Source: Brachybacterium aquaticum
Lineage (GTDB): Bacteria > Actinomycetota > Actinomycetes > Actinomycetales > Dermabacteraceae
Reading direction: 5' to 3'
DNA length: 64,000 nt
NCBI RefSeq assembly: GCF_014204755.1
Contig: NZ_JACHLZ010000001.1
Coordinates: 1 to 64,000 of the forward strand
Every line of letters starts with the position of its first letter. Within the stretch, counting starts at the first letter, position 1. Positions 1 through 8,011 of this stretch are shown in pieces. The position numbers were made by a program, and so were the translations under genes. Under the pieces are notes generated by a model. That model did not search any database and was not told the DNA's origin. It saw only the letters and a program-made list of their open reading frames with translations.

Positions 1-29
1 GTTCGCGCAAGATCGCTTGCAACCGACGG

Positions 30-1511
30 GTGCATGCGGAGATCCAGTTCACCGACCCGGTCCGTGACTACGAGCACATCGAGGCCCGCTTCCGCGAAGA
101 GGAGTGGAGCTTCGACAGGCTGTCCACAGAGAAGTACCTGGTGAGCATCCCGGTGTACAGCGCCGCAGTCGCCGCTCTCGACGTCGCACGCGGCAAGGTC
201 CTCGACTTCGGAGAGAGCGTGGCAACGCTCGAACTCCTCTCCCTGCGATCTCAGAGCCGACCGCCGTCGGCGCGATTCGTCTATCGGTCGAAGCGGACGC
301 GGAAGGAGAGCGTCTCTCGGATGCTCGCCACGCCTCCACGATTTGGCGCGGCGCCGAGGCAGGTTCCGGCCCCGGTATGGGAGGTCCGCGGTGAGTTCGA
401 ACTGCCGCCTCGCCTTCTCGATGATCTCGAACCTCGATTCACCCCACACTACGCGGGCGGTGAGCTGGAGCTGCGCGAGGTCGCCTCACCGCCTGACCGC
501 CCAGCTGCGGCGGAGGAGGTTCAGGGGTGGAAGAGCGTGCTTGACTCGACCTGGCTGTTCGTCGTGCTCTCAGCTCTCGTGGTGGTCTCCCTAGGGTTGG
601 GGCCGGTCGAGACCGTGCCCTGGTGGGTGAGAGGTCTGCTCTATCTCGTGAGCACCGTTCTCGGAGTCGTCGCCGGACGGGGAGTCGCGAGGAACGTCTC
701 CGGAAAGCTCGCAAAGATCGGGACCGTCCTGCTCCTGCTGCTCGCGATGGTGATGGTCGGGGCTGTGTTCTGGGCGCTGTACCTCGGGAACGACGGATAT
801 CCGTGGACGCAGATGCTGGTCGCGGTGGCTCTATTCGGAGTCGCCCGGGGGATCTTTCACCTGGTTGTCCTGCGCCCGCGCGTCCGGGTGATGCTCAGCC
901 TGTCTGTCGCGACGGCGCTCGTCGCCGTGAGCTTCGGCGTGGCCCGCTTCATGCTCTCCGGCATAGGCAGCGATTTCGGTGTGCCGGTCTCCATGGTCGC
1001 CGTGCCCGATTGGGTCGGCCCGGCCGCGGGCCTCCTGCTCCTCGCTCATCTCCTCGTCGGCGTGATCCTCGCCGGAGCGCTCTGGGGGTGGGTCGAGTAC
1101 TTCGGCATCTCCACCGCGTTCAGGACTGCCCCCGACTTTCTGGGGATGCTCGGGGGCATGTTGTTCTTTGTGATGCTTCTGGGGGCGTTCCTTGCTGGTC
1201 TGAGGACCTGGGAGATTCAGTACCGGGAATGGCTGAGCGGGTTCTCAGAGGGGACCACCCCGTCCGTTACCGCGGATTTCATGTACCGAGCGTGCGTCTC
1301 CGAGTTGCCGACCACTCAGGGGAGCGGGAAGCCGACGTCGCTTGCGACCGACCATCCCCTCGTGGTGATCGAGGGGACGGACGGTCCGGGCTGGGTCTGG
1401 GACGCGACCGCATCGGCAACGCAGTCTTCGACGGCGACGATCCCGATCGCCACCGACTCCCTCGAGCTTGCTCGGGTCAACGACGACGTGACCGAGTGCG
1501 CGGCCCCGTGA
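30..1511 (+). CDS. Unrecognised multi-pass membrane protein, possibly 5'-partial
   Basis: I do not recognise this protein. The frame stays open to the left edge of the window, so the GTG at 30 may be internal and the true start may lie outside. Residues 1-165 are soluble and Arg/Pro-rich. About seven hydrophobic segments follow at roughly 170-190, 197-215, 228-250, 260-280, 287-308, 325-350 and 370-392. A polar tail of about 95 residues with three Cys follows the last segment. Local GC content looks lower and codon choice more relaxed than in the genes to the right, which could mean the end of an acquired segment. No catalytic or transport motif is visible. It ends 28 nt before the stop of the convergent DUF4188 gene. 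Confidence 0.6.
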   Translation: MHAEIQFTDPVRDYEHIEARFREEEWSFDRLSTEKYLVSIPVYSAAVAALDVARGKVLDFGESVATLELLSLRSQSRPPSARFVYRSKRTRKESVSRMLATPPRFGAAPRQVPAPVWEVRGEFELPPRLLDDLEPRFTPHYAGGELELREVASPPDRPAAAEEVQGWKSVLDSTWLFVVLSALVVVSLGLGPVETVPWWVRGLLYLVSTVLGVVAGRGVARNVSGKLAKIGTVLLLLLAMVMVGAVFWALYLGNDGYPWTQMLVAVALFGVARGIFHLVVLRPRVRVMLSLSVATALVAVSFGVARFMLSGIGSDFGVPVSMVAVPDWVGPAAGLLLLAHLLVGVILAGALWGWVEYFGISTAFRTAPDFLGMLGGMLFFVMLLGAFLAGLRTWEIQYREWLSGFSEGTTPSVTADFMYRACVSELPTTQGSGKPTSLATDHPLVVIEGTDGPGWVWDATASATQSSTATIPIATDSLELARVNDDVTECAAP

Positions 1512-1538
1512 GCGGCTGACCCGCGTGGCCGCCCGACC

Positions 1539-2126
1539 TCAGCGCGTCCCGAGCCTTTGGCGGGCCGTGCGGCCTCGGGAGGCGACCGGCACCGCGCCGA
1601 CCATCTTCGCCAGGCCCACGGCCGCGCCGTTGCCGTAGAAGGTCTCGATCCGGTCCACCGGCACCGCGTAGGTCTCGTGCCAGATCCCGACCGCGCCGGG
1701 GTGCTTGCGGGCCGCGACGTTGAACGCCTTCCACGCCGGCAGGTGCGCGAGCGAGCCCATGCGCGCGTACTCGTAGAGATGCTCGGTGCTCTTCCAGTAC
1801 TGCACCACCCACGGGCCCGATGGGCCGATCATCGCCTCGGCGCCGAGGAAGCCCAGGTCCTTGCCCTCGCCGCGCTCATGGGCGGCCTTCGCCCGGCCGA
1901 GCTCGGCGAGCATCCGCGGCATCGCGGTGAAGACCGGACCCCACAGATCGGGCCGCCACGGCTTGCGCACGGTCATGCCGATCTGAAAGACGACCAGCTC
2001 GTCGAGCCCGTCGAGCGGGGCGTGGGTGAGGTTCGGGGGCCGACGGGCAGAGTCAGCGGCGGAGCCGGACGAGGCGTCGCGGGACGAGGCGTCGAGGGGG
2101 TCCTGCGGGGTCGCGTCGTGGAGCAT
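1539..2126 (-). CDS. DUF4188 family protein (haem/monooxygenase-like dimeric alpha-beta fold)
   Basis: 195 residues. The central part matches the DUF4188 family: VFQIGMTVRKPWRPDLWGPV near the N-terminus, then a GxLGAEA-like turn, VVQYWKSTEHLYEYAR and GIWHETYAVP. Members are single-domain proteins related to antibiotic-biosynthesis-type monooxygenases; the substrate is unknown. I chose the ATG at 2126 because GGGAGG sits 8 nt upstream. A longer in-frame start at 2159 would place the start codon inside the operator-like repeats at 2154-2180. The gene is divergent from a MerR regulator starting at 2396, which may control it. The first 30 residues are disordered and Asp/Ser-rich. Confidence 0.8.
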   Translation of the reverse strand: MLHDATPQDPLDASSRDASSGSAADSARRPPNLTHAPLDGLDELVVFQIGMTVRKPWRPDLWGPVFTAMPRMLAELGRAKAAHERGEGKDLGFLGAEAMIGPSGPWVVQYWKSTEHLYEYARMGSLAHLPAWKAFNVAARKHPGAVGIWHETYAVPVDRIETFYGNGAAVGLAKMVGAVPVASRGRTARQRLGTR

Positions 2127-2153
2127 GACGTGTGCCTCCCGGCTGATGGTGAC

Positions 2154-2180
2154 TTCCAAACTGGAAAGTGTTACTTTCCA
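2154..2180. promoter_or_regulatory. Operator-like triple half-site upstream of the DUF4188 gene
   Basis: Two overlapping inverted repeats share a central half-site. TTCCA at 2154-2158 pairs with TGGAA at 2162-2166, and TGGAAAGT at 2162-2169 pairs with ACTTTCCA at 2173-2180. Both have 3-nt spacers. The site lies 28-54 nt upstream of the start at 2126, where a repressor could block transcription. The short spacing suits a MarR-, PadR- or TetR-type dimer better than a MerR site, so a regulator other than the neighbouring MerR protein may bind here. Confidence 0.6.
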
Positions 2181-2395
2181 ACAGTGGATGCGGGCTGCCG
2201 GGCCGTCAAGGGGGACGGTGTCACGGTCTGTGGCATCGTCGGCATGGCGCGAGGGGATACCCCGCCCTGGCTGGGTGGCGCACGGGGCGCGACGCGGAGG
2301 ACACGATGGCCGACGTCGCGGGATATCGTGCGAGGGCGCGGTCCCGGATCGGGACCGCGAGGCACGAGCAGGACCACGGTGAGGAGCGCGGCGCT

Positions 2396-3238
2396 ATGAG
2401 GATCTCCGAGCTCTCCGCGCGCACGGACGTCGCCGTCGGCACGATCAAGTACTACCTGCGTGAGGGTCTCGTGCCGCCGGGGCGCTCCACCTCGCGCACC
2501 ACCGCCGAGTACGACGAGACGCACGTGGAGCGGATCCGCCTGGTCAGGGCCCTGATCCAGACGGGCGGGCTCGGCCTCGCCGCGGTGCGCCGCGTCATCG
2601 AAGTGGTCGACGGACCCGCCCCCGAGCGCCTGGACCTGCTGGCCGTCGCGCAGCAGGCGCTGCTCGGCGAGCCGGAGAAGGGCGGACCAGCGGAGGGCGA
2701 GCCCGCTAAGAAGAGTGGGCCTGCTGAGGAGCGCGGGCGTGCTGAGGCGGGCGAGCCTGCGGAGCAGGAGCCGGTGGCGGGCTACCGGATCCGGCACGGC
2801 CTGCCCCCGTCGGCCGACGTGCCGGGCACGCCCGATCCGGGCAGTCGCGCCGCCGCCTGGCTCGCCGAGCACGGCTGGGCGACCTGGCCGGACGACCGCC
2901 TCGCCGCCCGGCTCGAGAGCGCCTGGCTGGCCTGTGACCAGGCCGGGATTTCCGTGGACGAGGCGATGATGCACGCCTACGCCGATGGGATGGAGCAGAT
3001 CGCCCGCATCGACGTCGACTCGGTGCCGCGGGAGGCCGAGGACGCGGTGCGGCGCGTGGTCGTCGGCACCGTCATGATCGAGCAGGTGCTCTCTGCGCTG
3101 CGCCTGCTCGCCCAGCGCCAGGTGTCCTGGCAGCTGCTCGGCCCGGAGCTGCCGGGCATCCCCGGGGGGCCGGCTGTGCCCGAGACACGCCGCGCTCCCG
3201 AGGTGCCGGATGCCCCCGAGTCGCCGGATACCCCCTAG
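2396..3238 (+). CDS. MerR family transcriptional regulator
   Basis: 280 residues. The N-terminal winged helix-turn-helix is typical of MerR proteins: MRISELSARTDVAVGTIKYY, then REGLVPPGR and a YDETHVERIRLVRAL segment, all within residues 1-75. A low-complexity Glu/Lys/Ala/Gly linker with AEEGE-like repeats covers about 95-130. A predicted helical domain of unknown ligand specificity covers about 145-255, and the tail is rich in PD/PE. The ATG at 2396 has GAGGAG 9 nt upstream. A longer open frame reaches back to 2168 but lacks regulator-like sequence. It is divergent from the DUF4188 gene, and both may belong to one stress or detoxification module. Confidence 0.85.
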   Translation: MRISELSARTDVAVGTIKYYLREGLVPPGRSTSRTTAEYDETHVERIRLVRALIQTGGLGLAAVRRVIEVVDGPAPERLDLLAVAQQALLGEPEKGGPAEGEPAKKSGPAEERGRAEAGEPAEQEPVAGYRIRHGLPPSADVPGTPDPGSRAAAWLAEHGWATWPDDRLAARLESAWLACDQAGISVDEAMMHAYADGMEQIARIDVDSVPREAEDAVRRVVVGTVMIEQVLSALRLLAQRQVSWQLLGPELPGIPGGPAVPETRRAPEVPDAPESPDTP

Positions 3239-3349
3239 ATGCCGGGGCGGGAATGACCGGCTCCGTGAACTCCGCGCGCGGCCCGGTGCGCCGCACGATG
3301 CCTCGCCCGATGGGCTGCCCGGCCCACACACTGACTCACCCCCGCCGAT

Positions 3350-3919
3350 TCATCGCCGCACGAGGTACTCCATGAGCGAGACGCCGCTTGCGAAGTTCTG
3401 CGTGCGCACGAGGTCCAGGCGCATCGGGGCGTAGTCGCCCGGGGCGAACAGGGGCACGCCGTTGCCGAACAGCAGCGGCTGGCGCTTGAGGATCAGGCGG
3501 TCGATCTCGCCGCGCAGCTGCGTGGCCAGCTGCGCTCCGCCGCACAGCCAGATGTCCTTGCCGCCGCGGTGGCGCAGCTCCCGCACCACCTCCACCGGAT
3601 CCTCGGCCGTGACCCGCAGGTTCTCCGCCTCCGGGAGGTCACGATGGGTGAACACGATCTGCTCGAGGTGGGAGTAGGGGTTCGGGGCGCCCGGCAGACC
3701 GACCCCGTGGGTGTTCGCGCCCATCAGCACCGTGGAGAAGCGACCGATGTGCTGGTCGAGGCCGAGCTGCGCGGCGCCCGCGGTGGGGACGGCGTCCGGG
3801 AACTCCGCGAACTGCGCGTCCATGTGGTCGCCCTCGTAGAGGAAGTCCCCGATCTGGTGCTCAGGCCCGGCGATGTACCCGTCCAGGGGCACCGCCACGT
3901 AGTACACGAGCTCGCGCAT
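3350..3919 (-). CDS. Dihydrofolate reductase-like protein (RibD C-terminal domain family)
   Basis: 189 residues covering one RibD_C/DHFR-like domain. It opens with MRELVYYVAVPLDGYIAGP, the family's first strand and DGYIA loop. The middle has an M-G-A-N-T-H-G segment where homologues carry a GRxT(Y/W) motif, and VVRELRHRGGKDIWLCGGAQ near residue 130 is the typical GGxxL-containing region. It probably binds NADPH and reduces an unknown substrate; few members of this stand-alone group are true folate enzymes. The ATG at 3919 has GGGAGG 5 nt upstream. It appears monocistronic. Confidence 0.85.
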   Translation of the reverse strand: MRELVYYVAVPLDGYIAGPEHQIGDFLYEGDHMDAQFAEFPDAVPTAGAAQLGLDQHIGRFSTVLMGANTHGVGLPGAPNPYSHLEQIVFTHRDLPEAENLRVTAEDPVEVVRELRHRGGKDIWLCGGAQLATQLRGEIDRLILKRQPLLFGNGVPLFAPGDYAPMRLDLVRTQNFASGVSLMEYLVRR

Positions 3920-4051
3920 GGGAGCCTCCCGGCTGTGCTGACGCCGCCGCACGGAACGCGGTGGCTCGTGCCGTCGACGCTAGTGGTGTCCCGGGCTGGT
4001 GTCGCGCGAATACTCCGGCCACGCGTGGCCGTCCACTCACCTCGACTTGCC

Positions 4052-4106
4052 GCGTGGGGGAGACTCGTGGGAATTCGCGTGCCATTCCGCCATGTCCTTC
4101 CCGCAT
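4052..4106. repeat. Family A palindromic element, copy 1
   Basis: Imperfect inverted repeat. The left arm has GGGGGAGACT followed by GGGAAT. The right arm has ATTCC, a CATG-centred spacer and CCTTCCC. It lies in the gap between the RibD-like and DUF779 genes, 32 bp from a second copy. Confidence 0.75.
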
Positions 4107-4137
4107 GCTCAGGTGGCCTGGGTCGGAGCGCTCGCCT

Positions 4138-4190
4138 GCGTGGGAGAGTTGCGGGAATCCAGGCGTGATTCCGACATGTCCTTCCCACGC
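4138..4190. repeat. Family A palindromic element, copy 2
   Basis: The outer arms GCGTGGGA (4138-4145) and TCCCACGC (4183-4190) are perfectly complementary. The inner GGGAAT/ATTCC box is retained. It lies about 50 bp beyond the stop of the DUF779 gene. Confidence 0.8.
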
Positions 4191-4240
4191 GCCGAGGCGG
4201 GGGCGGGCGCAGCGGGTGCACCCGGGCTCGCGCCCCGCCC

Positions 4241-4795
4241 TCAGAGCATCCGCGACCGGGTCAGGAACCTCTTCCCGTCGGGGGACTCGAGGCTGAAGCC
4301 GCCGCCGCGGCCGTCCACGAGGTCGATGGTGAGGTGGGTGTGGCGCCAGTAGGCGAACTGCTCGCGGCTCATCCAGAAGTCCAGCGGCGAGGTGGTGCCG
4401 TCGGGCAGGGGCACCTCGACGTGGCCCATGCGCACGTCGGCGTCGCCGGTGATGAGGTCGCCCTCGGGGTAGCACATGGGGGAGGAGCCGTCGCAGCAGC
4501 CGCCGGACTGGTGGAACATCAGCGGACCGTTGCGGTCGATGAGCCGCTGGATCTGGGCGACGGCGGCCTGCGTGAACGCGACGCGGGAGAAGTCCTCGCC
4601 CTCGACGGTCGGCTCCATCTCCAGGACGTCGTCCGCACTGGTGGGCTCCGGGAGCGGCGGCGCGGGCGGCTGGCCGGGCTGCGGTGCCGGTGCAGATGGC
4701 TGCCCGGGCTGCGCCGCCGGCGGCTGTCCTGGCTGCGGGGCGGGCGTGGCGGATCGCCCGGGCCGAGGGGCGGGGGTGGTGGAGGTGTCGGTCAT
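4241..4795 (-). CDS. DUF779 domain-containing protein
   Basis: 184 residues. The C-terminal 125 match DUF779, a small family often encoded beside aldehyde dehydrogenases: FHQSGGCCDGSSPMCYPEGD, with a CC pair and a third Cys, followed by FWMSREQFAYWRHTHLTIDL and a GGGFSLES turn. The conserved Cys and His residues suggest metal binding or redox chemistry, but the function is not established. The first 60 residues are a Pro/Gln/Ala repeat with several PQPGQP units and are probably disordered. The start at 4795 is supported by GGAAGGAGAC just upstream. No aldehyde dehydrogenase lies nearby, which is atypical; an aldo/keto reductase pseudogene is divergent instead. Confidence 0.85.
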   Translation of the reverse strand: MTDTSTTPAPRPGRSATPAPQPGQPPAAQPGQPSAPAPQPGQPPAPPLPEPTSADDVLEMEPTVEGEDFSRVAFTQAAVAQIQRLIDRNGPLMFHQSGGCCDGSSPMCYPEGDLITGDADVRMGHVEVPLPDGTTSPLDFWMSREQFAYWRHTHLTIDLVDGRGGGFSLESPDGKRFLTRSRML

Positions 4796-4908
4796 GATCG
4801 TCTCCTTCCGTGCGCTCCCGGCGGTGACGGTCCCGCCGGGCCGCGGCGACGGATGTGTGACATGGGCCACCAAGATAGTCCTCGCGCGCCAGGCATAGGG
4901 TGGAGAGC

Positions 4909-5913
4909 ATGGAACATCGCCACCTCGGCCGCTCCGGCCTCAAGATCAGTGAGATCATCTACGGCAACTGGCTCACCCACGCCTCCCAGGTCGAGGACGA
5001 CCGCGCCCGCGCCTGCGTGCGTGCCGCCCTCGACTCCGGCATCTCCACCTTCGACACCGCGGACACCTACGCCAACACCGCCGCCGAGGTGGTGCTCGGC
5101 GAGGCGCTGAAGGGCGAGCGTCGCGAATCGCTCGAGATCCTCACCAAGGTGTACTTCCCCACCGGCCCCAAGGGGCACAACGACACCGGCCTGTCCCGCA
5201 AGCACATCCGCGAGTCGATCGACGCCTCGCTGCGCCGCCTGCAGACGGACTACGTGGACCTCTACCAGGCGCACCGCTACGACGACGCCACCCCGCTCGA
5301 GGAGACCATGCAGGCGTTCGCCGACGTGGTCCACTCCGGCAAGGCCCTGTACATCGGCGTCTCCGAGTGGAACGCGGACCAGCTGCGCGCCGGGCATTAG
5401 CTCGCCCGCGAGCTCGGCATCCAGCTGATCTCCAACCAGCCCCAGTACTCGATGCTGTGGCGTGTGATCGAGGAGCGCGTGGTGCCCACCTCCCGCGAGC
5501 TGGGGATCTCCCAGATCGTGTGGTCCCCGGTCGCTCAGGGCATTCTCACGGGCAAGTACAAGCCCGGCACCCCCGCCCCTGAGGGCTCGCGCGCCCGCGA
5601 CGAGAAGGGCGGCGCCGACATGATCAAGCGCTTCCTGAACGACGAGGTGCTCACCGCGGTGCAGGGGCTGCTCCCGATCGCGGAGGAGCTCGGCCTCACC
5701 CCGGCGCAGCTGGCCGTCGCGTGGGTGCTCAGCAACGACAACGTGGCCGGCGCGATCATCGGCGCCTCCCGCCCCGAGCAGGTCACCGAGAACGTCAAGG
5801 CTGCGGGGATCACGCTCGATGCCGACGTCAAGGCCCGCATCGACGAGGTGCTCGGCGAGATCCCCGAGACCGACGCGGCGCTGACCCAGTCGCCCGGGGC
5901 GCGGCTGAGCTGA
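4909..5913 (+). pseudogene. Aldo/keto reductase interrupted by an in-frame TAG
   Basis: Full-length aldo/keto reductase of the Kv-beta/YghZ-like type (about 334 codons), interrupted once. Residues 1-163 read normally, with the FDTADTYANT strand carrying the catalytic Asp and Tyr, Lys in EILTKVYF, and His in LYQAHRYDD. The frame then meets TAG at 5398-5400 and continues in the same frame with LARELGIQLISNQPQYSML through the NADPH-binding half (VAWVLSNDNVAGAIIGASRP) to a normal stop. CAG to TAG (Gln) is the simplest explanation. Either fragment alone would lack half of the barrel. The ATG at 4909 is preceded by TAGGGT 7 nt upstream, so the transcript may be leaderless. Confidence 0.85.
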
Positions 5914-5941
5914 GCTGTCGGCCGGAACGATGGTGCAATGA

Positions 5942-5982
5942 CCGAAGGGCCGGTCCGTCGCGATGACGGTCCGGCCCTTCGG
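5942..5982. terminator. Bidirectional hairpin terminator between convergent genes
   Basis: The 18-nt arms at 5942-5959 and 5965-5982 begin CCGAAGGGCCGG and end CCGGCCCTTCGG. They pair with a single T-T mismatch around the loop GCGAT, and CTTTC follows on the plus strand. The position between the aldo/keto reductase stop (5913) and the symporter stop (6009) suits a shared terminator. Confidence 0.85.
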
Positions 5983-6008
5983 CTTTCGCTGCGGTGCGTG
6001 TCGAGGGA

Positions 6009-7580
6009 TCAGCTCTTGGTGTCGATCCCCAGCTGCGCGGGCGGCAGCTCCTCGCCGGACTTGCCCTGGAGGGTGTGGCCGTCGGCCCGCATCTCCCAGA
6101 ACGTGGCGCCCTCGATGCCGAGCTTGCGCGGATCGAACTGCGGGTCCAGGCCTGCCTTCTTCTGTTCGCGGTAGTCCTTGAGCGCCTTCAGGGCGGGGCC
6201 CTGGATGACCAGGATGCCGACGATGTTCAGCCAGGCCATCGAGCCCACGCCGATATCGCCCAGGCCCCACGCCGCACCGGCGCTGGTGACTGCTCCGTAG
6301 GCCACGGAGACGAGCACCAGGGCCTGCAGCAGGCGGAGCATTCCGCGGGCGAGCACGCGGTTCTTCATCTTGCGGGTGAGGTAGTTGAGGTTCACCTCGG
6401 CCATGTAGTAGTAGGCCACGATGGTGGTGAACACGAAGAACCCCAGCGCGACGGCGATGAACGACGGTCCGAGGCCCGGGAAGACCGAGTCGAGGCCGTT
6501 CTGCACGAAGCCCGGGCCGGGCTCGACGCTGGTGCTCATCTCGGCGGTGCCGCTGCCGATCACCGGAGAGGTGCCGTCGGCCCACTCCTCGTTCGAGAAG
6601 GTGTTGAACATGCCGGTGGAGATGATGATGAACGCGGTCGCCGAGCACACGAACAGGGTGTCGATGTACACCGAGAACGACTGCGCGAAGCCCTGCTTGG
6701 CGGGGTGGGACACCTCGGCGGCGGCCGCGGCGTGCGGGCCGGTGCCCTGGCCGGCCTCGTTGGAGTAGATGCCGCGCTGGACGCCCCACTTGATGGCGAG
6801 GCCGACGATCGCGCCGAAGATCGGCTGGACGCCGAACGCGCTGGAGAAGATCAGCCCGAACACGCGGGGGATCTCGGTGAAGTTCATGAACAGCACCACG
6901 AGCGCGATGATGATGTAGAGGATCGCCATGGCTGGCACCACGAACGCCGCGAAGTGGGCGATACGCTTGACGCCGCCGATGACGATGAAGCCCAGGACGA
7001 TCACCAGACCGATGGCGGTCACCCAGGTGGGGATGCCCCAGGCGTTGTCGATCGCGGAAGCCATGCCGTTGGCCTGCACGCCCGGCAGGAAGAAGCTCAT
7101 CGCGAGGATGGTGACGATCGAGAACAGGATCCCGTAGAACAGCGACAGGCCCGGGGCCTTGTGCTTGTAGGCCTTCTCGAAGTAGTACGCCGGACCGCCG
7201 CGGTACTCGCCGGTGTCGCGGTCCTTCTCCTTGTAGATCTGGCCGAGGGTGCATTCGATGAACGAGGTGGCTGCGCCGAGGAAGGCGGAGGCCCACATCC
7301 AGAACACGGCGCCGGGGCCGCCGAAGGCGATGGCGGTGGCGACGCCACCGATATTGCCCATGCCGACGCGGCCGGCGAGCGACATCATCAGCGACTGGAA
7401 CGACGAGGTGCCGTCCGGGGAGGTCTCGCCCTTCTTCAGCTGGGCGAGCATGTCGGGGATGTTCCGCACCTGGAGGAGGCCGGTGCGGATGGTGAAGTAG
7501 AGGCCGGCGAGAAGGCAGAGCCCGATCAGGGGGATGGACCAGATCAGGTTGTTCGCGCCGTTGATCATTTCGGCGATCAT
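6009..7580 (-). CDS. Sodium:alanine symporter family protein (AGCS)
   Basis: 523 residues with about ten membrane segments. It carries AGCS hallmarks: GMGNIGGVATAIAFGGPGAV followed by WMWASAFLGAATSFIECTLG near residues 85-130, GGPAYYFEK, and a long loop with a GQGTGPHAAAAAE motif near 250. The family imports alanine, glycine or related amino acids with Na+. The start at 7580 has AGGAG 5 nt upstream. An in-frame ATG further upstream would add a non-conserved stretch. It is monocistronic. A -10-like TATGCT (minus strand, 7670-7665) and a 16-bp palindrome at 7633-7648 lie upstream. Confidence 0.92.
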   Translation of the reverse strand: MIAEMINGANNLIWSIPLIGLCLLAGLYFTIRTGLLQVRNIPDMLAQLKKGETSPDGTSSFQSLMMSLAGRVGMGNIGGVATAIAFGGPGAVFWMWASAFLGAATSFIECTLGQIYKEKDRDTGEYRGGPAYYFEKAYKHKAPGLSLFYGILFSIVTILAMSFFLPGVQANGMASAIDNAWGIPTWVTAIGLVIVLGFIVIGGVKRIAHFAAFVVPAMAILYIIIALVVLFMNFTEIPRVFGLIFSSAFGVQPIFGAIVGLAIKWGVQRGIYSNEAGQGTGPHAAAAAEVSHPAKQGFAQSFSVYIDTLFVCSATAFIIISTGMFNTFSNEEWADGTSPVIGSGTAEMSTSVEPGPGFVQNGLDSVFPGLGPSFIAVALGFFVFTTIVAYYYMAEVNLNYLTRKMKNRVLARGMLRLLQALVLVSVAYGAVTSAGAAWGLGDIGVGSMAWLNIVGILVIQGPALKALKDYREQKKAGLDPQFDPRKLGIEGATFWEMRADGHTLQGKSGEELPPAQLGIDTKS

Positions 7581-7632
7581 GAGGGCTCCTGGGAATAGGG
7601 GAAGCGACGGCACCCTTGGCATCACGTGCAGG

Positions 7633-7648
7633 GGTGACTGCAGTCACC
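7633..7648. promoter_or_regulatory. Perfect 16-bp palindrome upstream of the AGCS symporter
   Basis: GGTGACTGCAGTCACC is fully self-complementary. It sits between a candidate -10 box (minus-strand TATGCT at 7670-7665) and the start at 7580, so a bound dimer could block elongating polymerase. No regulator gene is adjacent. Confidence 0.55.
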
Positions 7649-7874
7649 TCTTAGTGCTGGATGGAGCATACCGGACACCCAGGGCTCTGAGGGTTCTTTC
7701 AGCCTCCCGTGGCCGGGTCGTTATGCAACTCGTTTTCCGGGTGCTTGTATTCGTCCAGGTGGAGCTGTCGTGCGGCGCCGAGGGGAGTCGGTGGGAGGGC
7801 ATCCCGCCGCCCCTTCCGGCGTGTCGTGACCGGAGTCGCTCAGCAGGGGCTCGAAATCGGGGCTGGAGAGCCGT

Positions 7875-7880
7875 TATACT
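7875..7880 (+). promoter_or_regulatory. -10 box of the SRP RNA promoter
   Basis: TATACT ends 6 nt before the first base of the SRP RNA terminal stem at 7887, a normal distance to a transcription start. No convincing -35 hexamer is visible. Confidence 0.6.
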
Positions 7881-7886
7881 TATTGC

Positions 7887-7974
7887 GACCCCTCGTGCGG
7901 TGTCATCTTGCTGAACTCCCCCAGGGCTTGACGGCAGCAAGGGCAGGCGAGCTCTGACAGGTGCACGAGGGGTC
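7887..7974 (+). ncRNA. ffs: Signal recognition particle RNA (small, 4.5S type)
   Basis: The RNA of the signal recognition particle, which pairs with Ffh to direct membrane proteins to FtsY and the translocon. The ends form a perfect 12-bp stem (GACCCCTCGTGC at 7887-7898 with GCACGAGGGGTC at 7963-7974). The interior carries the conserved distal helix: GAACTCCCCCAGGGC, a closing stem GCU/GGC, and AGCAAGGGCAGGCGAG, which matches the SRP helix 8 internal loops of actinobacteria. The apical tetraloop reads UGAC (7929-7932), fitting the URRC class rather than the commoner GNAR class. The length of about 88 nt fits small bacterial SRP RNAs. Confidence 0.88.
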
Positions 7975-7988
7975 CTTTCATGCCCGCA

Positions 7989-8011
7989 CACAGGCACGGG
8001 GGGTGCCTGTG
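7989..8011 (+). terminator. Hairpin just downstream of the SRP RNA
   Basis: CACAGGCAC (7989-7997) and GTGCCTGTG (8003-8011) are a perfect 9-bp stem around GGGGG. It starts 14 nt after the SRP RNA. There is no U-tract, so it would be a GC-hairpin type terminator or a 3'-end processing signal. Confidence 0.55.

Noticed and set aside
5398..5400. TAG read as pyrrolysine
   Set aside because: No pylT or pylS in the window, the codon aligns with a place where Gln would fit, and the organism type does not suggest it.
4792..7647. Long minus-strand open frame (951 codons) across the AKR and AGCS genes
   Set aside because: It reads Arg/Pro/His-rich sequence opposite or out of frame with recognised genes; such long open frames are expected at this GC content.
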